A model generated the notes under the pieces. That model saw nothing but the letters and a program-made list of their open reading frames with translations. It ran no database searches and was not told where the DNA came from. DNA of 16,679 bases from CAYSLU01 sp964431965. Its GTDB lineage: Bacteria > Verrucomicrobiota > Kiritimatiellia > CAIKKV01 > CAYSLU01. The stretch is from NCBI GenBank assembly GCA_964431965.1, contig CAYSLU010000104.1, positions 1 through 16,679 on the forward strand, written 5' to 3'. The position numbers and the translations under genes were made by a program. This document shows positions 1 to 7,692 of the stretch, one piece after another. Each line of letters starts with the position of its first letter. Position 1 is the first letter of the stretch.

Positions 1-3
1 CGA

Positions 4-54
4 GACTGCCGCGCTGCGCGCAGCGACTCAGGAGCGTCGTTCGGTTCGGCAGTC
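4..54. repeat. Inverted repeat enclosing a small palindrome
   Basis: GACTGCCG at 4-11 is the exact reverse complement of CGGCAGTC at 47-54, and a perfect 14-base palindrome CGCTGCGCGCAGCG lies inside at 12-25. It sits just before the vapBC promoter. It could be the terminator stem of a gene left of the window, but there is no T-run, so the role is unproven. Confidence 0.35.
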
Positions 55-63
55 GGATGCCGG

Positions 64-92
64 TTGACGGTATGCCATACCAGCGATATGGT
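64..92 (+). promoter_or_regulatory. Sigma-70-type promoter of vapBC
   Basis: TTGACG at 64-69 (5 of 6 to consensus) and TATGGT at 87-92 (4 of 6) are separated by exactly 17 bases. The expected start of transcription falls at about 99-100, which is the first base of the vapB ATG at 100. No Shine-Dalgarno sequence precedes either candidate ATG (88 or 100), so a leaderless vapB transcript is the simplest reading. Confidence 0.6.
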
Positions 93-101
93 TATCCGTA
101 T
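69..101. promoter_or_regulatory. Probable VapB(C) operator, two inverted repeats
   Basis: GGTATGCCATACC at 69-81 is a perfect 13-base palindrome placed between the -35 and -10 elements. A second, imperfect palindrome (5 of 6 pairs) at 86-101 overlaps the -10 element and the start codon. The half-sites share a CCATA/CCGTA core. Ribbon-helix-helix antitoxins characteristically bind paired half-sites and repress their own operon, which fits this placement. Binding is inferred from position and symmetry. Confidence 0.5.
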
Positions 102-324
102 GAAGACAACGCTCAATATCAGCGACGCAACAATGCGCGAGGTTAAGCGCGAAGCCGCACGGCGCCGCCAGACCATGTCAGAGCTGGTTGAGGCGGCGCT
201 GCGCACGATTATCGAGCCAGAGCGACGCGAGGTGAAGCTGCCGCCACTGCCTGAATTCGGCAGTGGTGGACTGCGTGTGAACGTCGCCGACCGCGATGCC
301 CTGTACAACGTGATGGGAGGGTGA
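100..324 (+). CDS. vapB: VapB-family antitoxin (ribbon-helix-helix)
   Basis: A 74-residue protein. Residues 1-38 look like a ribbon-helix-helix DNA-binding domain: a short strand (MKTTLNIS), then helix one with Arg/Lys-rich spacing, then the MSELVEAALRTII helix. The C-terminal half contains the PLPEFGSGGLRVNV...ALYNVM pattern common in VapB proteins, where the tail occupies the VapC active site. VapB neutralises its toxin and represses the operon. The ATG at 100 is preferred because the promoter would start transcription there. A start at 88 adds four residues, and a TTG at 64 would lie in the -35 box. The stop is two bases before the vapC ATG, so the genes are surely co-transcribed. Confidence 0.85.
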   Translation: MKTTLNISDATMREVKREAARRRQTMSELVEAALRTIIEPERREVKLPPLPEFGSGGLRVNVADRDALYNVMGG

Positions 325-326
325 CC

Positions 327-809
327 ATGTTCGTTGTGGACACGAACATCCTGATCTATGGCGCGGACAGGGACTCACCAGATCATGCGCGATGCCGCGA
401 GTTGATCGAACTATGGCGCGCGCAGACAACGCCGTGGTATGTGACTTGGGGGATTGTGTACGAGTTTCTGCGGGTCGTCACTCACCCCCGGGTTCTTGCT
501 CGCCCCTTTTCTGCAGCGCAGGCGTGGACCTTTCTCGATGCTCTGTTTGCGTCCCCGCACCTTCGGGTCCTGGCCGAGACGGACCGGCATCGGCATGTCG
601 CGGCTGAGGTCTTTGTCGAGGTGCCTGGCATCTCCGGTAATCTGGTGTTTGACGCACATACGGCAATCCTGATGAGAGAAAACGGAATCAAGACGATCTA
701 TACAAGGGACACTGACTTCAATCGGTTCCCGTTTCTGGACACAGTCGATCCGGTCACGGAACACCGCCGAACAACCTCCTCCAGGCGACGTCGTGAAGGC
801 CGCGCCTGA
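327..809 (+). CDS. vapC: VapC-family PIN-domain ribonuclease toxin
   Basis: A 160-residue PIN-domain protein. The metal-binding acidic residues expected of the family are visible: D5 in FVVDTNILIY, E46 in YEFLR, D109 in LVFDAHTA and D128/D130 in TRDTDF. Members of this family are Mg-dependent endoribonucleases, often cutting tRNA, that arrest growth when the antitoxin is lost. A GGAGG at 316-320 lies six bases before the ATG at 327. A GTG at 321 is possible but would touch the Shine-Dalgarno sequence. The C-terminus carries an unusual Arg-rich tail (SSRRRREGRA) beyond the PIN fold. Target RNA cannot be told from sequence. Confidence 0.88.
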   Translation: MFVVDTNILIYGADRDSPDHARCRELIELWRAQTTPWYVTWGIVYEFLRVVTHPRVLARPFSAAQAWTFLDALFASPHLRVLAETDRHRHVAAEVFVEVPGISGNLVFDAHTAILMRENGIKTIYTRDTDFNRFPFLDTVDPVTEHRRTTSSRRRREGRA

Positions 810-852
810 GGCGCACCGTTGGGTTACATGGGAAGCCGGGCGTCCACCGCGC

Positions 853-891
853 TGCCGTTGGCAAAGCGGACATGACCGGCTGACAACGGCA
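853..891 (+). terminator. Possible terminator stem after vapC
   Basis: TGCCGTTG at 853-860 is the exact reverse complement of CAACGGCA at 884-891, giving an 8-bp stem with a 23-base loop, 44 bases after the vapC stop. There is no T-tract, and the right arm overlaps the candidate promoter of the next gene, so it may instead be a regulatory site. Confidence 0.25.
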
Positions 892-908
892 TACCTCCGG
901 ATTATCCT
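880..908 (+). promoter_or_regulatory. Candidate promoter of the first heparinase-family gene
   Basis: CTGACA at 880-885 (5 of 6) and TATCCT at 903-908 (4 of 6) are separated by 17 bases, which would start transcription near 915, about 12 bases before the ATG at 927. Only a weak GAG lies in the ribosome-binding position. Confidence 0.4.
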
Positions 909-926
909 TCCGCTCTGAGATCAGCC

Positions 927-2888
927 ATGATGAAGACCGACCGTCCGTTGTACTCGCGTGATGACCTGCCGGCTCTGAGGGCGCGCGGCCGAGCCGGGGT
1001 GTTCGAGGTGCTGGGCTCGTTTGACTCGGCCGGCATGGCCGACGACGAGTTTGTCCGCCGCGCGCTCGGGCTTCTGGACCCCAACCGGGTGCCGGGGCTG
1101 GCTGAGGCGATCGCGCTCGGCGATCAGGCGGGCGCGCTCGCGCTCGTCGCGGGCCGGTTCGGAGGAGCGGCTCGGGAGGAGCCGCCGCCCGCTCTGAGCG
1201 GCGAGATCCGGCGCGTGGCCGGCGATGCACTGGTCAACCGGTTCAGCTTCTACGGCGAGACGCACACGCTTCCCGAGAGCATCGACTGGGACTTCAACCC
1301 GGGCACGGCGCACTGGGGGCACGACCTCAACCGCTTCACCTACCTGGGGCCGCTCTGTGCGGCCTGCCGCGCCACGGGCGACGAGCGGTACAGCCGGCGG
1401 GCGATCCACCTGATGCTCGACTGGATAGCGAAGTGCGACTTCGCCCGCGCGTTTGCGGGCACGCGGTACGCCTTCGGCTCCTATCTCAACCTCGCCATCC
1501 ATATCGGCGCGTGGGCTTCCACGGTGCGCCAGCTGGCCGCGTGCGGGCGGATTCGTCCGATCGAGCTGCTGCGCATCCTCAAGTCGATGCAGGAGCACCT
1601 GGCCTACCTGGAGATCGTCACCAACCGCCACGGCGGAAACTGGCCGACCATCGGATGCTTCGGCATGCTGCAGGCGCTCGAACACCTCCCGGCGCTGCGC
1701 GAGACGGAGCGCTTCGCCGTCTACTGCCGCGACACGATGGCGCGGCAGGTAGACGAGCAGGTCCTGCCCGACGGCGTGCAGGATGAGCTGACGCCGCACT
1801 ATCACCTCGTCGTCGTGCGCAACCTGATCAGCGCGTGCCGTTCGCTGCGCGCGCTTGGCCTCGACCTCGCACCGCGAACCCTGGAGACCTTGCGCGCCAT
1901 GGTTCACTACACCCAGCAGGCCACGGTGCCCGACGGGAGCCGACAGGCCGCGTTCAACGACAGCGACCCCGGCTGTCCGGCGAACCTGCCCCCGCTGCTG
2001 GGGCCGCTGGGGCTGGAGCACTCTCTGCTGCCGCCCGGGCAGCTGGGACCGGAGTTCTTCCCGTACGCCGGCGTGGCGTTCCTGCGCCAGCGGGCCGACC
2101 GCGGCGATCTCTACCTGGCATTCGATGTCGGCCCGTACGGCCGCAGCCATCAGCACGAGGACAAGCTGGGGTTCTGGCTGTTTGCCTATGGGCGGAGCCT
2201 CCTCGTGGATCCGGGGCGGCACCTGTACGACGCATCCGAGGCGTCCTACATGGGCCACCTGAAGAGCACCCGGGCGCATTCCACCATCATGGTGGACGGA
2301 GCGGGCCAGAACAGCAGCGCGCGCCGCGACACATGGATTGCGAAGGCGCCGCTCGACGGTGGTTGGGAAGCGACGGAGGATGAGACACGGGCTCGCGGAG
2401 TCTACGATCTTGGGTACGGGCCGAAAAGTGACATTCGGGTCACGCACCACCGGGAGATCGTGTTCGTGCGCGAGCGGTTCTGGATCGTGTTCGACGTGGT
2501 CGCGGGTGAGGGTACACACGGCGTCGAGTCCCGCTTCCAGTTCGCTCCCGGCCCCCTGCGGCTGGACGGTCAGCGCGCGTGCACCGGATTCGCGGACGCC
2601 AACGTGCTGGTGTGGCCGGCTGCGAATCGGCCGTTTGAAGACGTCCGCATCGAGGAGGGGCAGGAGAATCCGCGCAGCGGCTGGTACTCCGACTCCTACA
2701 ACAAGATCGAGCCGGCGCCTGCGCTGTCTCTGACGGTTCGCGGCGTGCTCCCCGTGCGCCTGGCCACGCTGCTTCTTCCGTACCGCGGCGCGGTGCGTCC
2801 GGACGTGACCTTCGACTTTGACGGCTGCACGGCGCGCGTGCGCGTCGCGGGGGACGTGGATGTGCGAGTTGGCTGTCGGCTGGGGTGA
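927..2888 (+). CDS. Heparinase II/III-family polysaccharide lyase
   Basis: A 653-residue protein with the two-part architecture of heparinase II/III-like lyases: an alpha-helical toroid (about residues 100-350) followed by a beta-sandwich domain (about 375-650). Recognisable motifs are NRHGGNWPTIG (233-243), LTPHYH (288-293, candidate catalytic Tyr292), FNDSDPG (343-349) and RSHQHEDKLGF (406-416), then LLVDPG and HSTIMVDG. In PL12/15/17/21 enzymes, Asn/His, Tyr and a second-domain His carry out beta-elimination on uronic-acid glycosidic bonds. No signal peptide is visible, so cytoplasmic action on imported oligosaccharides is inferred. The start could be ATG 927 or the adjacent ATG 930. The substrate (heparin, alginate, ulvan or other) cannot be assigned. 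Confidence 0.82.
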   Translation: MMKTDRPLYSRDDLPALRARGRAGVFEVLGSFDSAGMADDEFVRRALGLLDPNRVPGLAEAIALGDQAGALALVAGRFGGAAREEPPPALSGEIRRVAGDALVNRFSFYGETHTLPESIDWDFNPGTAHWGHDLNRFTYLGPLCAACRATGDERYSRRAIHLMLDWIAKCDFARAFAGTRYAFGSYLNLAIHIGAWASTVRQLAACGRIRPIELLRILKSMQEHLAYLEIVTNRHGGNWPTIGCFGMLQALEHLPALRETERFAVYCRDTMARQVDEQVLPDGVQDELTPHYHLVVVRNLISACRSLRALGLDLAPRTLETLRAMVHYTQQATVPDGSRQAAFNDSDPGCPANLPPLLGPLGLEHSLLPPGQLGPEFFPYAGVAFLRQRADRGDLYLAFDVGPYGRSHQHEDKLGFWLFAYGRSLLVDPGRHLYDASEASYMGHLKSTRAHSTIMVDGAGQNSSARRDTWIAKAPLDGGWEATEDETRARGVYDLGYGPKSDIRVTHHREIVFVRERFWIVFDVVAGEGTHGVESRFQFAPGPLRLDGQRACTGFADANVLVWPAANRPFEDVRIEEGQENPRSGWYSDSYNKIEPAPALSLTVRGVLPVRLATLLLPYRGAVRPDVTFDFDGCTARVRVAGDVDVRVGCRLG

Positions 2889-3034
2889 GGGCGCCGCGAC
2901 GGATCGGGTGGTCGTCTCCAGTCCGCAGGACTTGGACGTGTCGCCGGGCTGCCCGCCTGCGTCGGTGGGGGATCCGACTCCGGAGGCTCGTGCCACGTGG
3001 CCGGCCTCAGGAATCCGGATGTCCTCGACCCCCA

Positions 3035-3060
3035 GGCGCGCTAAGGCTGCGCCTTGCGCC
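3035..3060. terminator. GC-rich hairpin before the repeat-protein gene
   Basis: GGCGC (3035-3039) and AAGGC (3043-3047) pair with GCCTT (3051-3055) and GCGCC (3056-3060), a 10-bp stem with a 3-base bulge and a 3-base loop. It lies 147 bases after the lyase stop and 44 before the next ATG. There is no T-run. It could end the upstream transcript with help from a factor, or act in the leader. The rest of 2889-3103 shows nothing convincing; a TTGCGC(16 bases)CATACT pair at 3054-3081 is a weak promoter candidate. Confidence 0.3.
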
Positions 3061-3103
3061 CGAAGCGGTTTGAGGCATACTGGGCTGCAGACTCGGGGGC
3101 CAT

Positions 3104-5104
3104 ATGGCTGACACTACAATGCACGTCCGTCGCGCCGCTGTCTCAGCCGGTCTGGTTCTCTGCCTGCTCCTTTCGGGCAGCCCCATCGCGCGGGCTGCGA
3201 CACGAACGTGGAATGCGCCGTCGGGCGGGGCGTGGAGCGACCCGGCGAACTGGCTCTCGAACGCCGTGCCGACCGGTGTTTCGGATGTCGTGGTCTTCTC
3301 CTCCGTCGGCGACGGGACGACGAACACCCTCGACCTCTCTGGCTTCCGGGTGGGCTCGTGGCGGCTGGCCCAGGGCCGACACATCACGGATCTGGCCGGC
3401 AACACGTTTACCGCTCTCTCCGTGACGGTCGAGGGGCTCGGCGTCGGCGTGACCGGTGTGCTGGAGGCAGCCGGCGGCGGCGCGATCGTCGCCGAGGACT
3501 CCCTCTCGATCGGAGTGGGGGCGAACGCCGACGCGTCGATGTCGCTTGCCGCCGATGTCGCCCTGCAGGTCGGCCTGGCGACGAATGACCGGGCTGTCCT
3601 GAAGGTGGGCGAGAACACCGGCAGCACCACGTCCTATGGGAGTGCCAGCCTGGCGGCGGGCCATGCGTTCAACGCGTACGTCAGCAGCCTGGCCGTTGGC
3701 CGGCGGAATGCCGGATTCTCGTCGGGAATCAGCTACGGGTATCTGGACCTGTCCGGGGTGACGAGCCCCGGTGTGCTCGATGTGTCCGGCGCCGTTGATC
3801 TGGGCGTCGACCGCCAGGCTGCGGGCGTCGTGGTGGTGAGCGACGCGGTCGATGTACGGATCGGCTCGGCCTTGAGCCGGGGTGGACGGCTGTGGATTGC
3901 GCAGACTTCGCACGACGCGAGCACGCCTCCTTCACGCCTTCAGCTGGGCCGCGGGCGGTTTGATGCCTATGTAACGGAACTGCGGGTCGCGGACGGGGCG
4001 TCGTGCGACGGGTCGCTCTTGGCCACCTCGGCCTGCGGCGTACTGGACGTATCGGGCGATATCTACATCGCATCTGCCTCGCCGTCGCGCGGTTCCGTGG
4101 TGGTCGGCGACGGCATGGCGCTCCGGATCGGCTCCCCCTCATCCCGCTCCAATGTGCGGATGGGCTTCGGGCAGAGCTATACTCGCGCCTCCCTCACCGC
4201 CGGGACCAACGTGTTTGAAGCCTATCTCGGACTTTTGTCCGTGGGGCAGAGCGGTGGATTCGGCGGCTGTTCGAACATCGTTGATCTGTCGAGTGTCGCG
4301 CGCGGCGTTCTCGATGTGCGCGGCCCTGTGACATTGGGAGTCGGACGCAGCTGCAGCGTTGCCGTCTCGCTGAACCGCGGCTTCGACGTGATGATCGGAA
4401 GCCCAACGGGGCGAACGGCGCTCGGCATCGGCGACGGGTTGCTGCCCGGCCGGGTTACGTGGGCGGGTGGAGGTGTCTTTAACGCCTACCTGACCAACCT
4501 GGTTGTCGGGCGGAGTGCCGACGGCAGTGCCGGTACGACAGACTGCTTGCTGGACCTGTCGGGGGTGACGAACGGGGTGCTGGATATCCAGGGCGACATG
4601 TGCGTCGCGACGGGGCGGGACGCGAGGGGAACGGTTGTGCTTCCGGCCTTCACCGCGAGCGTGAGCAACCTGGCCGTCGGCGTGGGGACGAACACGGGGC
4701 TGCGCGGGGAGCTTCGCCTGCACGGGACGGTGTTCGGCGTGTCGGGCGGGGTGTCGATGAGCGGCTCGTCCGTGGCGAACAAGGGCCGGATCGACGTGGC
4801 CGTCATGGGTGCGCCGGCTGGCCTGGATCTGGCGGAGTCCGCGACGCTCAACGTGGTGACCGGGACGGTCAGCATCACGTTCAGCAACCCCGCCAGCTAC
4901 TACCCCGTCTACTGGGGCCTGCGCTGGCCGGGCGATCACGTCGCCGCCCTGACCAATCTGGCTGCTACGGGCCGGCTGGCGTGGGACGCGAGCGCCCTGA
5001 CGCACTCCAGCATCGACAGCCCCGTAGGCGTCTTCGCCAGGGGCGGCGTGACCTACGTCGGCGCGACCATGCGGACACCTGGCATCACACTGGAGATCCG
5101 CTGA
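3104..5104 (+). CDS. Secreted beta-strand repeat protein (autotransporter-associated type)
   Basis: A 666-residue protein with an N-terminal signal peptide: Arg-rich start, hydrophobic core at about 12-24, probable cleavage after PIARA (residue 31). The mature N-terminus has a W-rich motif (TWNAPSGGAWSDPANW, 35-50) typical of beta-helix proteins that carry autotransporter-associated beta-strand repeats. The middle contains four degenerate units of about 90 residues. Each starts with F[NDE]AY (189, 286, 371, 459) and contains a GVLD[VI]xG motif (223, 312, 401, 491). No PEP-CTERM anchor, autotransporter barrel or catalytic motif was found, so how it is retained at the surface is unknown. It is one base away from the glycosidase gene downstream, so the two are co-translated. 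A structural or carbohydrate-binding surface role is inferred. Confidence 0.72.
   Translation: MADTTMHVRRAAVSAGLVLCLLLSGSPIARAATRTWNAPSGGAWSDPANWLSNAVPTGVSDVVVFSSVGDGTTNTLDLSGFRVGSWRLAQGRHITDLAGNTFTALSVTVEGLGVGVTGVLEAAGGGAIVAEDSLSIGVGANADASMSLAADVALQVGLATNDRAVLKVGENTGSTTSYGSASLAAGHAFNAYVSSLAVGRRNAGFSSGISYGYLDLSGVTSPGVLDVSGAVDLGVDRQAAGVVVVSDAVDVRIGSALSRGGRLWIAQTSHDASTPPSRLQLGRGRFDAYVTELRVADGASCDGSLLATSACGVLDVSGDIYIASASPSRGSVVVGDGMALRIGSPSSRSNVRMGFGQSYTRASLTAGTNVFEAYLGLLSVGQSGGFGGCSNIVDLSSVARGVLDVRGPVTLGVGRSCSVAVSLNRGFDVMIGSPTGRTALGIGDGLLPGRVTWAGGGVFNAYLTNLVVGRSADGSAGTTDCLLDLSGVTNGVLDIQGDMCVATGRDARGTVVLPAFTASVSNLAVGVGTNTGLRGELRLHGTVFGVSGGVSMSGSSVANKGRIDVAVMGAPAGLDLAESATLNVVTGTVSITFSNPASYYPVYWGLRWPGDHVAALTNLAATGRLAWDASALTHSSIDSPVGVFARGGVTYVGATMRTPGITLEIR
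3668..4663 (+). repeat. Four tandem protein repeats of about 90 residues
   Basis: Within the secreted protein, GVLD[VI]xG recurs at residues 223, 312, 401 and 491, spacings of 89, 89 and 90. F[NDE]AY recurs at residues 189, 286, 371 and 459, spacings of 97, 85 and 88. The first two copies of the shared core read DLSGV or similar before GVLDVSG. The near-constant period indicates a beta-solenoid built by internal duplication. Confidence 0.7.
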
Positions 5105-5105
5105 C

Positions 5106-6596
5106 ATGCTCTTCCGGCCGCCGCTGCCGATCAGGATGTGGGATACGTGGCTCTTCCCGTGGGAGGGGCGCTACCACCTCTACTACCTCACGACGCACAC
5201 CAAGCCCCCGTGGGACGGGCTGGGGCATGCGGTGAGCGACGACCTGCTGCACTGGGAGATCCTGGAGCCGATCCGCACGCGCGGGCCGGCCGGGGCCTGG
5301 AACGATTCGCCGACGTTCACGGGCATGACGTTCGCGCATCGCGGCCGCTTCTACATGCTGGCCGGCGCAAATCCCGGCGGCACGCAGGTGGTCGGGCTGT
5401 ACGAGTCGAAGGACCTGTCGAACTGGGCCGAGCAGGCGGGCAATCCGGTCATGCGGCCGATGGGGCCGTGGTACCGAACGATCCCGTTCGCGCCAATCAG
5501 CGCGACCGACGTGGACTTCCGCGATCCCTGCGTGATCTGGGACGAGGCGGACCAGTCGTTCCACGCGTTCGTGTGCGCCCGGTCAGGCGATCCGGGGCCG
5601 GACGCAACGGGCGCCTGCGTGGCCCACTACCGCTCGCCGGACCTGATTCGCTGGGAGGCGCTGCCGCCGCTCGCCGAGGTGGGCGGCCGGTTCTTTCACA
5701 CGGAGGTCCCGGATGTGTTCCAACTCGACGGGACTTGGTACCTGCTCTTTACGACTTACAGCTTCTGCATGCGGATCGACACGCCGTCCAAGGAGGCGGT
5801 GTGCGGCTCGTTCTACATGATCGGCGGGGCGCGCTACACCGATCCCTATCGCCTGCCGGAGGATCCGCTTGTCATCGGCTCGGGCGGTTTCTCCGGATAC
5901 CGGCTGGACGCCATGGTCGCGCGGACGATCCCGTGGGAGGGCGGGCGCCTGCTCTACCACCACGTCGCGTCCGAGCGCCCGAGCCTGGGGGCTTTCAAGC
6001 GGATACGCCGAAACCCCGACGGCACGCTCCGCATCGAGTATCTGCCGCTGCTCGAGAAGCTGGAAACGCGGACCGTGCTCGACGGGTGTGGCGGAATGGG
6101 GCTGGAATCGGCTGTTTCGAACCTGGGCCAGTGGCGTGCCGACGGTGGTGGCGTGTCCGGGCGCTGCGCGGCGGGGGCGTCCCGGCTGACCGTGGCCGCC
6201 GGCGTGCCGGACCTGCACCTCGTGGTGGACATCGAGGCGGCGACGGCCGAGCGAGCCGGGGTCTGCTTCCGGATCTCGGAGCGCGAGATGGCGCTGCTCT
6301 TCCTCGACTACGCGCGGCAGGAGCTGTACGTGGGAGCCGGGAAGCTCACCGCGCCCTGGGCGCTCGAGCTGTTTCCCGCCCAGGATCGCTACCGCATGCC
6401 GCTGCGGCGGGGGCAGGTCTACCGCCTGCGGGTGCTCGTGCGCGATGCGCACGTCGAGGCCTATCTCGACGAGCTCTGGGTCTTCTCGTACGTGCTGGGC
6501 GGTGACTATCGGTCCGACGGCGTGGGGTTGCTCGTCCACCGGGGCGAGGCCCGGTTCAGCGGGTTGCGTGTGGCTGCAATCGAACCGCTGGCCTGA
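5106..6596 (+). CDS. GH32-like beta-propeller glycoside hydrolase
   Basis: A 496-residue protein with a five-bladed propeller (about 1-310) and a C-terminal beta-sandwich (about 330-496) as in GH32/clan GH-J. The candidate catalytic triad is D13 in RMWDTW (nucleophile), D140 in DFRDPCV (the RDP motif) and E200 in FFHTEVPDVFQLDG (aligns with the WECPD acid/base motif). The canonical N-terminal WMNDPNG motif is replaced by MWDTWLFPWEG, so this is a divergent branch and fructan specificity should not be assumed. GH43/GH130-like activity is an alternative. There is no signal peptide. The ATG is one base after the upstream stop, with GGAG in that gene's last codons, so expression is translationally coupled. 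Confidence 0.75.
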   Translation: MLFRPPLPIRMWDTWLFPWEGRYHLYYLTTHTKPPWDGLGHAVSDDLLHWEILEPIRTRGPAGAWNDSPTFTGMTFAHRGRFYMLAGANPGGTQVVGLYESKDLSNWAEQAGNPVMRPMGPWYRTIPFAPISATDVDFRDPCVIWDEADQSFHAFVCARSGDPGPDATGACVAHYRSPDLIRWEALPPLAEVGGRFFHTEVPDVFQLDGTWYLLFTTYSFCMRIDTPSKEAVCGSFYMIGGARYTDPYRLPEDPLVIGSGGFSGYRLDAMVARTIPWEGGRLLYHHVASERPSLGAFKRIRRNPDGTLRIEYLPLLEKLETRTVLDGCGGMGLESAVSNLGQWRADGGGVSGRCAAGASRLTVAAGVPDLHLVVDIEAATAERAGVCFRISEREMALLFLDYARQELYVGAGKLTAPWALELFPAQDRYRMPLRRGQVYRLRVLVRDAHVEAYLDELWVFSYVLGGDYRSDGVGLLVHRGEARFSGLRVAAIEPLA

Positions 6597-6610
6597 CGGG
6601 ACGCTGGACC

Positions 6611-6640
6611 GTAGACCGTAGACCTTGGACTACAGACTAC
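6611..6640. terminator. Imperfect hairpin between convergent genes
   Basis: GTAGACCGTAGACC (6611-6624) and GGACTACAGACTAC (6627-6640) pair at 11 of 14 positions around a TT centre. The left arm is itself a repeated GTAGACC. It lies between the glycosidase stop and the cydB stop, so it could serve as a bidirectional transcript end. There is no clear T-tract. Its repetitive make-up suggests a dispersed genomic repeat. Confidence 0.4.
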
Positions 6641-6664
6641 GAAGTTGGGCGAACACTCCCCCCC

Positions 6665-7690
6665 TCAGTAGCCGTCCACATCAGCCAGATCGGCGGCATC
6701 CAGGCGACGATAGAACAGCTTGTGCGTCCACGCCTGGTAGGCGATCACGATCGGGACCATCACCAGCGCCACGCCCAGCATGATCTTCAGGGTCAGCGGA
6801 CTGGATGCGGTCTTGTGCGCCGTGAGGCTGAAGGCCGGGTCGATGCTCGACGGGAGCAGGTTCGGATAGAGTCCGGCCACGCCCCACAGCGTGGCTCCAA
6901 CGATGGTCACGCCCGATGCGATCCATGCCTGACCGGGCTTGCCGCGGGCCTGGGCCACGCGATTCGCCACCAGGCCGGCCACCGCCAGGGCGGGAAGCAC
7001 GAACAGCACCGGCGCCGCCAGGTAGTTTGCATAGAGATTCGTCTTCGCCGCGCTGACGCCCAGAAAGGCGGCCGCCGCGATCAGGACGACCGGCCACGCC
7101 CCGCGCGCCACGCGCGCCGCGCGCTGCTGGAGCTCGCCTTCCGCCTTGAGGGCGAGCCAGAGAGCGCCGTGCTCGAGGAAGAGAAGCAGGAACAGCACGC
7201 CGCCGAACAACCCGTAGGGATTCAGCAGCGCCAGCAGTCCGCCCTGCAGCCGTCCCGCGCCATCGATCGGCGCTCCAGCGAAGATGTTGGCGAAGGCCAC
7301 GCCCAGCAGGATGGCCGCCGCACCGCTCGCCAGCCACAGGCAGGTGTCCCACATGCGCCGCCACCCGGGCTCCGGCATCAGGCCGCGGAACTCGAGCGCG
7401 ATGCCGCGCACAATCAGCGCAAAGAGCAGCAGCATCAGCGGCGCATAGAGGGCGCTGAACATCACGGCGTACGTGCCGGGGAAGGCCGCGAACGTCACGC
7501 CGCCGGCCGTCAGCAGCCACACTTCGTTTCCGCCCCAGAAGGGCCCCATCGCATGTATGGCCTGGCGGCGCTCGGCCTCGCTGCGCGAGATGAACGGCAG
7601 CATCGCCCCGATGCCCAGGTCAAAGCCGTCCAGCAGAAAATAGACGGCCCACAGCACACCCCACAGCACGAACCAGACGGATTCCAGCAT
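6665..7690 (-). CDS. cydB: Cytochrome bd quinol oxidase subunit II
   Basis: A 341-residue polytopic membrane protein, within the usual length for CydB. It starts MLESVWFVLWGVLWAVYFLLDG and carries the conserved FDLGIGAMLPF (23-33) and FWGGNEVWLL-TAGGVTFAAFP (51-71) segments. With CydA it forms the high-affinity terminal oxidase that reduces O2 to water with quinol electrons in the inner membrane. The ATG at 7690 is chosen because a GGAGG Shine-Dalgarno lies seven bases upstream inside the end of cydA; the open frame continues to 8194 but that extension overlaps cydA. Two bases separate it from the cydA stop. No cydX or cydDC is nearby. Confidence 0.95.
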   Translation of the reverse strand: MLESVWFVLWGVLWAVYFLLDGFDLGIGAMLPFISRSEAERRQAIHAMGPFWGGNEVWLLTAGGVTFAAFPGTYAVMFSALYAPLMLLLFALIVRGIALEFRGLMPEPGWRRMWDTCLWLASGAAAILLGVAFANIFAGAPIDGAGRLQGGLLALLNPYGLFGGVLFLLLFLEHGALWLALKAEGELQQRAARVARGAWPVVLIAAAAFLGVSAAKTNLYANYLAAPVLFVLPALAVAGLVANRVAQARGKPGQAWIASGVTIVGATLWGVAGLYPNLLPSSIDPAFSLTAHKTASSPLTLKIMLGVALVMVPIVIAYQAWTHKLFYRRLDAADLADVDGY

Positions 7691-7692
7691 GG

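Noticed and set aside
921..2996. 691-codon open frame on the minus strand opposite the first lyase gene
   Set aside because: It is antisense to a gene with clear family motifs. The translation is Arg/Ala/Pro/His-rich with no domain, as expected of a GC-rich shadow frame.
2889..3103. A small gene in the gap after the first lyase
   Set aside because: The plus-strand frame 2818-3111 overlaps the end of the lyase, has no ribosome-binding site and shows no recognisable protein pattern.
3104..5104. Full autotransporter
   Set aside because: The protein has passenger-like repeats but no C-terminal barrel domain and no terminal aromatic residue.
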